DNA of 64,000 nucleotides. It comes from Mucilaginibacter sp. (lineage in GTDB: Bacteria; Bacteroidota; Bacteroidia; Sphingobacteriales; Sphingobacteriaceae). Below, one piece after another: positions 60,601-64,000 of this stretch. Positions within the stretch are counted from its first letter, which is position 1; the number at the start of each line of letters is the position of its first letter. The notes below the pieces were generated by a model, which worked only from the letters and a program-made list of their open reading frames with translations, did not search any database and was not told where the DNA came from. The translations under genes were made by a program, and so were the position numbers. The stretch covers positions 89,899 through 153,898 of the forward strand of contig NZ_JAQBOD010000011.1 of assembly GCF_028288205.1 (NCBI RefSeq), given 5' to 3'.

Positions 60601-61030
60601 AGGTGTTTTTTTCGAGTGATGCACGGTCAATAACCTTTTCGGCCAAAGCTTCGGGGTAGGTTACTATTAATTGCCCAAATTCTGAGGAATGGTTAAGCTC
60701 GTTCAACACCTCGGCACGGGCTAAAACATTGCTGCTATCGGGCTGGGTAAATTCAAACGGTTTGCGGTATGATGATGGAAAAAGTAAAACTTCTTTGCCG
60801 GTAAGGTTCTCCAGGTCGGCCTGAAAATAGCCGGCTTCTTCGCGCTCGGGTAATACAAACACCATGTGCTTGTGCTGCAAAAAATACAATGCTACCGCCA
60901 TGGTCGCATCACCCGATCCGACCAAACCACGAAGCTGTACCCTTGGATTTTTAGACGTGTTTAAAGCTTTCGCCAGTGCTAAGATCCGGTCATCAGCTTT
61001 ATATCTTTCTAATATATCACGGATGTTCAA
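57677..61030 (-). CDS. mfd: Transcription-repair coupling factor
   Basis: 1117 residues. UvrB-like N-terminus (GLVGSGDATMAVALYF), the RNA polymerase-interacting CarD-like domain (ELKPGDYVTHIDHGIGKYAG), RecG-like translocase with Walker A CGDVGFGKTEVAIRAAF, DEEQ box (IIDEEQKFGV), TRG motif and GRVGRSNKKAYCYLL; C-terminal TRCF domain. Starts with TTG at 61030 (TTG AAC ATC CGT), consistent with the usual start of relatives. A -7 box lies only 7 bp before it. Length is normal for Bacteroidota (1100-1150). Confidence 0.96.
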   Translation of the reverse strand: MNIRDILERYKADDRILALAKALNTSKNPRVQLRGLVGSGDATMAVALYFLQHKHMVFVLPEREEAGYFQADLENLTGKEVLLFPSSYRKPFEFTQPDSSNVLARAEVLNELNHSSEFGQLIVTYPEALAEKVIDRASLEKNTLEIAVTNKLSIDFINEFLVEYDFDRVDFVYEPGQFSIRGGIVDIFSFSHELPYRVEFWGDMIESIRTFEIESQLSVEQVKSITIVPNVQSKFLTESNISLLEYIDDDTQIWIKDVQFTFDIIQSGYKKATQLWNALSADEKNQNPDWIDPKFGFTDEKLIADQLHDYAVIEFGKQFFYQPNETINFDMRPQPSFNKDFSLLIHNFKNNETEKIGNFILTDSARQVERLYAILEDLDKTVKFTPISVSIREGFVDHGQQLACYTDHQIFDRYYKYKLKKGYQRSQAITLKELRELKPGDYVTHIDHGIGKYAGLEKVEVTGKQQEMIRLIYADNDLLYVNINSLNRISKYSGKEGSIPRMNKLGTDTWEKLKKTTKKKVKDIARDLIKLYAVRKSQQGNAFSPDSYLQTELEASFIYEDTPDQEKATNDFKKDMEAPHPMDRLICGDVGFGKTEVAIRAAFKAVADSKQVAILVPTTILAAQHYKTFSERLKGFPCNIDYVNRFKSSKQIKDTLEKLKDGKVDIIIGTHRLVSKDVKFKDLGLMIIDEEQKFGVSTKEKLKQMRANVDTLTLTATPIPRTLHFSLMGARDLSIISTPPPNRQPVVTELHVFNDKLIKEAVEFELERGGQVFFIHNRVNDLPQLGGMIHKLVPGARVGIAHGQLEGDALEDVMLKFVNNEYDVLVATTIIEAGLDIPNANTIIINHAHMFGLSDLHQMRGRVGRSNKKAYCYLLSPPLSTLTNEARKRLSAIEEFSDLGSGFNVAMRDLDIRGSGNLLGAEQSGFIAEIGFEMYHKILDEAIHELKDDEFKGLFPDDKPRPFIAFTQIDTDLEILIPNEYVTSLSERYNLYSDLSKLENETELQAFQQQLHDRFGPIPVQVNDLLNTMRLQWQGKAIGFEKISLKKGVLRGYFITNQQSPYFETAAFRNVLMFVQANPRRTNLKEVKNTLRLSIEGVMGIDEAVELLGGMLEEVGV

Positions 61031-61037
61031 ACTGCGG

Positions 61038-61045
61038 CAAATATA
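61038..61045 (-). promoter_or_regulatory. -7 box of mfd, 7 bp before the TTG start
   Basis: TATATTTG (TAnnTTTG) with CCGCAGT before the TTG codon. Predicts a very short or absent leader on this mRNA. Confidence 0.5.
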
Positions 61046-61194
61046 CAGAAAAGAGCTGTTTAACCTGATAAAAATTAATTAGGCAAAACAATATTACCCC
61101 ATAAACACTTTTTATGAATAGTTTAAACAACGTATAGCATTAATTAAACGTATTTTAGATTACAACTCACAACTTTAACCTAATACTTAAAAAA

Positions 61195-61602
61195 ATGAAA
61201 AATGCATTAATATGGGGCCTTATAATTGGCGCACTAAGCGGACTGTGGCTATTTATCATGCACATAATGGGTTATGATATACAAGATTCTAAAGCATCGC
61301 CCTATGAATACTTTTCGATACTTATACCCATTGCAGGCTTATTCTTTGGCATAAAAAACTACCGCGATACCGAATGCAAAGGCAATATGGGCGTTTTAGA
61401 AGCGATAATACAAAGCTTTAAAATATTATTATTTGGCGGCACTATTGCTATTTTTGCGGGAATAGTTTATATCAATTACATACAAGCGGGCAATAACTTA
61501 AGCGCTTTTTCTGGTCGGATGTTTGGCGCCCTGCTTGTTGGAATATTGTGTGCATTAGCTGTATCTTTGCTACTTGCAACCAAGTCTAACAAAGTTGATT
61601 AA
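61195..61602 (+). CDS. DUF4199 membrane protein
   Basis: 135 residues with four hydrophobic helices (LIWGLIIGALSGLWLFIMHI, FSILIPIAGLFFGIKNYRD, ILLFGGTIAIFAGIVYINYI, ALLVGILCALAVSLLLA). The pattern G-I-K-N-Y-R-D is typical of DUF4199, a Bacteroidota inner-membrane family of unknown function. Overlaps the start of the DUF2752 gene, so they are co-translated. Confidence 0.84.
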   Translation: MKNALIWGLIIGALSGLWLFIMHIMGYDIQDSKASPYEYFSILIPIAGLFFGIKNYRDTECKGNMGVLEAIIQSFKILLFGGTIAIFAGIVYINYIQAGNNLSAFSGRMFGALLVGILCALAVSLLLATKSNKVD

Positions 61603-61906
61603 GTTTTTAAAGAGAAATTTCGAACTAATTTTCTGGGTAACCGCCATCATAGCGCTTGCCGTTGCCGATCCATCCGTGGAGCCGCAGTACCCGCTATGCC
61701 CGTTAAAACTGATGGGTATAACCTGGTGCCCGGGCTGCGGTATTGGCCATGCTATATCATGGCTTATACATGGTAATTTAGCCAACTCGTGGCGCGCGCA
61801 TTGGCTGGGTGTGCCGGCTTTAATATTGATAACTTATCGTATTTATGTTTTGGGGAGGGGCGCTTTCGGAAAAAGCAAACAGGCTTTTTCATTTAATCAG
61901 CAATAA
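61574..61906 (+). CDS. DUF2752 membrane protein
   Basis: 110 residues with two or three helices and the DUF2752 signature CPLKLMGITWCPGCGIGHAI, whose Cys and Gly may bind metal or a cofactor. Starts with TTG 61574, overlapping the upstream gene by 29 bp; a second TTG at 61595 gives an 8-bp overlap and a more typical charged N-terminus (IKFLKRNFELIFWV), so either could be right. Function unknown. Confidence 0.8.
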   Translation: MQPSLTKLIKFLKRNFELIFWVTAIIALAVADPSVEPQYPLCPLKLMGITWCPGCGIGHAISWLIHGNLANSWRAHWLGVPALILITYRIYVLGRGAFGKSKQAFSFNQQ

Positions 61907-62165
61907 CTTATAGGGGCGTTTCCCTTTGTAAAGCGGGTTTTGTTTGAATGATACCATCTTTCCGCGCAGCGAAGAGGCAGTCACCCGGCGAAGCGTAGGC
62001 GGGCTGAGTATTCGCCGACATCCTTCACCACTACACAATTTCACCGTCCAAATCCCCACCCTTACCGATTTGTTTAAACCATTTGCCCATTTTGTATTGC
62101 CGGGTTTTTAATACTACCTTAGTTTTGGGGTATAATTTAAAACTAATCACTTAAAAACAACAATC
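61907..62165. other. Gap of 259 bp
   Basis: No ORF, RNA or promoter recognised. The middle part is GC-richer than its surroundings (CGCGCAGCGAAGAGGCAG, CACCCGGCGAAGCGTAGGCG), perhaps a degraded repeat. Confidence 0.4.
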
Positions 62166-62528
62166 ATGGATATGTACCAAAGTCCTTATATGGGTCTGCC
62201 GGGAATTTCAACCGAAGAATTGGCATTTTTACAACAAGCTACTTTAGGTTTAACAGACGATCAGAAAAAATATTTCTATATGGCTTATACCGGAAAAAGA
62301 AAAAGCCCGCAGGATGTTTTAATATTTACACTGATAGGTTTCTTCGGCGTAGCCGGGATACAACGCTTTTTGCTGGGCCAAATAGGTATGGGCCTGCTAT
62401 ACTTCTTTACCGGTGGCTTTTGTTTAATAGGTACTGTTGTAGACCTGGTTAACCATAAAACACTGGCTTTAGAGTACAATCAAAAAATGGCTTTCGAAAG
62501 TTTTAATATAGCTAAGTTGGGTAATTAA
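62166..62528 (+). CDS. TM2-domain protein
   Basis: 120 residues. The TM2 domain is at about 50-105: PQDVLIFTLIGFFGVAGIQR, FLLGQIGMGLLYFFTGGFC and the final VDLVNHKTLALEYN. The N-terminal part is soluble (ISTEELAFLQQATLGLTDDQ). Small inner-membrane protein of unknown role, found in many Bacteroidota. Own unit, followed by two hairpins. Confidence 0.86.
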   Translation: MDMYQSPYMGLPGISTEELAFLQQATLGLTDDQKKYFYMAYTGKRKSPQDVLIFTLIGFFGVAGIQRFLLGQIGMGLLYFFTGGFCLIGTVVDLVNHKTLALEYNQKMAFESFNIAKLGN

Positions 62529-62535
62529 TACTACG

Positions 62536-62613
62536 TAGGGGCGCAATACTTTGCGGCCCGATCTAACATATATTTGGAAAAGTGTAAAGACGCAAAAGAC
62601 ATTGCGTCTTTAC
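62536..62613. repeat. Two hairpins with GCGCAA / GACGCAA stems
   Basis: First: GGGgCGCAA / TTGCGgCCC around 62538-62560 with one G/G mismatch. Second: perfect 12-bp GTAAAGACGCAA / TTGCGTCTTTAC at 62584-62613 with a 6-nt loop. They resemble palindromic elements spread in related genomes. The second may also end transcription of the TM2 gene. Confidence 0.7.
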
Positions 62614-62681
62614 TTGTTTAAGGTATTTTTAATACATTTATAAAATCCATGTAATCAATACCCATCAGTGAAATCCGATAT

Positions 62682-63779
62682 ATGAAATTATCCCAACTCA
62701 CCACTTACCTCGAAATCCTGGCCCCGCTGGCTTATCAGGAAGATTATGATAATGCCGGCTTAATAGTTGGTAATCCCGATCAGGAAATTCACCAGGTTTT
62801 AATTTCGCTTGATTGTACCGAGGCTGTGGTTGATGAGGCTATTCATACCAATTGCCAGGTTATCATATCACATCACCCCATAGTTTTTAAAGGATTAAAA
62901 AAATTTAACAGCAAAACTTATGTGGAACGCGTGATTGAAAAAGCAATCCGCAATAACATAGCCATATATGCCATCCATACCAATTTAGATAATGTATTAA
63001 ACGGTGTTAACGCAAAAATTTGCGAAACGCTGGGCCTGGATAATTGCCGCATTTTATCGCCAAAACAAGGCCTGTTAAAAAAACTGGTTACTTATGCACC
63101 CACCAGTCATACCGACCAGGTGCGCAATGCACTATTCCACGCGGGCGCAGGCAACATTGGCAACTACAGCGAGTGTAGCTTTATTGCCGAAGGCACGGGT
63201 ACTTTTAAAGGTAATGAAGACAGCGACCCCTATGTTGGCGAGCCCGGCAAGCGCCATACGGAAGAGGAAACACGTATAGAAACCATTTACCCGGCCAATT
63301 TGGAAAGCAAAATATTAATGGCCCTGATACTGGCCCATCCTTACGAGGAAGTGGCGTATGATCTATATACACTTACCAACCAGCACCAGCAGGTAGGTTC
63401 GGGCATGATAGGTGAGCTGGATATTGCTATGGATGCGGAAATTTTTTTGTATCAACTTAAAGAAAAAATGCAGGCGCAGGTAATAAGGCATACCGCTTTT
63501 ACCGGGAAGCAAATTAAAAGAGTAGCAGTTTGCGGCGGCTCGGGTAGTTTTTTATTGAAACATGCAATAGCCGGCGGTGCCGATGTTTTTATTACTGCCG
63601 ACTTTAAATACCATGATTTTTTTAATGCCGAAGGAAAGATAATGATTGCCGATATAGGCCATTTTGAAAGCGAACAGTTTACCCAGCAACTGCTGCACGA
63701 AATGATACAGAAAAAGTTTACTGATCTGCCGCTGCGCTTAACCAGCGTTAATACTAACCCGGTGCGGTATTTTATATAA
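62682..63779 (+). CDS. Nif3-like dinuclear metal centre protein
   Basis: 365 residues, Nif3/YbgI family (DUF34), forms ring-shaped hexamers with a two-metal site. Metal ligands: QVIISHHPIVF, AIHTNLDNVLNGVN and, at the C-terminus, DFKYHDF and DIGHFESEQ. A central PII-like insertion (about 120-250, VTYAPTSHTDQVRNALFHAG; LILAHPYEEVAYD) explains the greater length than YbgI (247 aa). Biochemical role unknown, possibly a hydrolase. Followed by the zinc-ribbon gene, a conserved pairing. Confidence 0.92.
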   Translation: MKLSQLTTYLEILAPLAYQEDYDNAGLIVGNPDQEIHQVLISLDCTEAVVDEAIHTNCQVIISHHPIVFKGLKKFNSKTYVERVIEKAIRNNIAIYAIHTNLDNVLNGVNAKICETLGLDNCRILSPKQGLLKKLVTYAPTSHTDQVRNALFHAGAGNIGNYSECSFIAEGTGTFKGNEDSDPYVGEPGKRHTEEETRIETIYPANLESKILMALILAHPYEEVAYDLYTLTNQHQQVGSGMIGELDIAMDAEIFLYQLKEKMQAQVIRHTAFTGKQIKRVAVCGGSGSFLLKHAIAGGADVFITADFKYHDFFNAEGKIMIADIGHFESEQFTQQLLHEMIQKKFTDLPLRLTSVNTNPVRYFI

Positions 63780-63866
63780 ATAAACCCAACAAGAGGCGGG
63801 TTAGCGCTGTACACTTTGAACACGAGCAATTTACAAATCGATTATAAAATATTTTAAAAAATGTTG

Positions 63867-63874
63867 TATCTTTG
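63867..63874 (+). promoter_or_regulatory. -7 box of the zinc-ribbon gene
   Basis: TATCTTTG (TAnnTTTG) 43 bp before the ATG at 63918. No clear TTG 19 bp upstream. Confidence 0.5.
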
Positions 63875-63917
63875 CCATCCGTTTATAAAGAAATAAATAG
63901 AAAATCCCGTCAAAATA

Positions 63918-64000
63918 ATGGAACAAACCGTAGAACAAAAGCTTAAAGCGTTATACGAATTACAAACCATCCACACTAAAATTGATAAAATTCGCCAGAT
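63918..64000 (+). CDS. Start of a C4-type zinc-ribbon protein, cut by the window edge
   Basis: MEQTVEQKLKALYELQTIHT, then KIDKIRQ before the window ends: a coiled-coil start as in the zinc-ribbon (CdsZ/DUF164) proteins that follow Nif3-like genes in this phylum. The zinc site would be outside the window. Confidence 0.75.
   Translation, partial: MEQTVEQKLKALYELQTIHTKIDKIRQ

Noticed and set aside
1..64000. Prophage, defence island or intact transposon
   Set aside because: No integrase, transposase, phage structural, toxin-antitoxin, restriction or CRISPR genes were seen; the mobile-looking parts are only short palindromic repeats.

Overview
The window looks like chromosomal DNA of a Bacteroidota bacterium of the Sphingobacteriaceae, most like Mucilaginibacter or a close relative. 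The reasons are: many promoters of the Bacteroidota type (TAnnTTTG at -7, sometimes with TTG 19 bp upstream); almost no Shine-Dalgarno sequences; GTG/TTG starts; lineage-typical families (SusC-like TonB receptor, DUF4270, DUF1599, BT_3928, DUF3570/DUF4266, DUF6515, DUF4920, DUF4199); a short 939-residue CarB; and the 29-residue AURKAIP1/COX24-type basic protein. I found no tRNA, rRNA, CRISPR array, intact IS element, prophage or recognisable defence island. Genus and species are inference.

Layout. 1-5355: the start of an exported protein leaving the left edge, pepT, and a minus-strand operon DUF1599 > BT_3928 (DoxX/thioredoxin-like) > OppB-type permease > aroK > methyltransferase, chained by ATGA overlaps. 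5490-12898: folP, a dispersed palindromic element, a decayed HxlR regulator divergent from an NmrA-type oxidoreductase, an aldo-keto reductase, a DUF1624 membrane protein and a two-subunit molybdenum hydroxylase (iorB/iorA type). 13184-14998: two stand-alone receiver proteins, a small unknown protein and an Hsp20 with an unusually perfect Shine-Dalgarno. 15149-21176: ApbE/DUF4266/DUF3570, the molybdate transporter modABC and a DUF6515 protein.

21324-29201 is a thiamine acquisition region: a TPP riboswitch with a 92-nt microsatellite-like insertion precedes a TonB-dependent receptor and a PnuC-family transporter (best read as the thiamine transporter PnuT). Next come an acyl-CoA-dehydrogenase-like flavoprotein, an exported PafA-type phosphatase, ThiE and a probable thiamine pyrophosphokinase. 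29501-41422: aspS, three tandem FKBP-like lipoproteins, a serine hydrolase, mutY-ssb, an HU-like protein, a TPR protein, the 29-residue basic protein, RNase G and RadA (with an unusual internal insertion).

41484-53262: an NHL-repeat lipoprotein, DUF4920, carB, a small lipoprotein, panD, panC, a degenerate half glycogen synthase, DUF4270 and glmS. 53361-64000: divergent katA/oxyR with an OxyR-box match, a Met/His-rich outer-membrane protein, a broken gene fragment, mfd, small membrane proteins, a Nif3-like protein and the start of a C4 zinc-ribbon protein.

The most interesting structures are non-coding: three copies of a 134-146 bp element with terminal inverted repeats and two covarying hairpins; the expanded TPP aptamer; -7 boxes only 4-7 bp from the start codons of panD, mutY and mfd; a GTGTTTCA repeat cluster beside carB; and an in-frame insertion in RadA that resembles a captured palindromic repeat.
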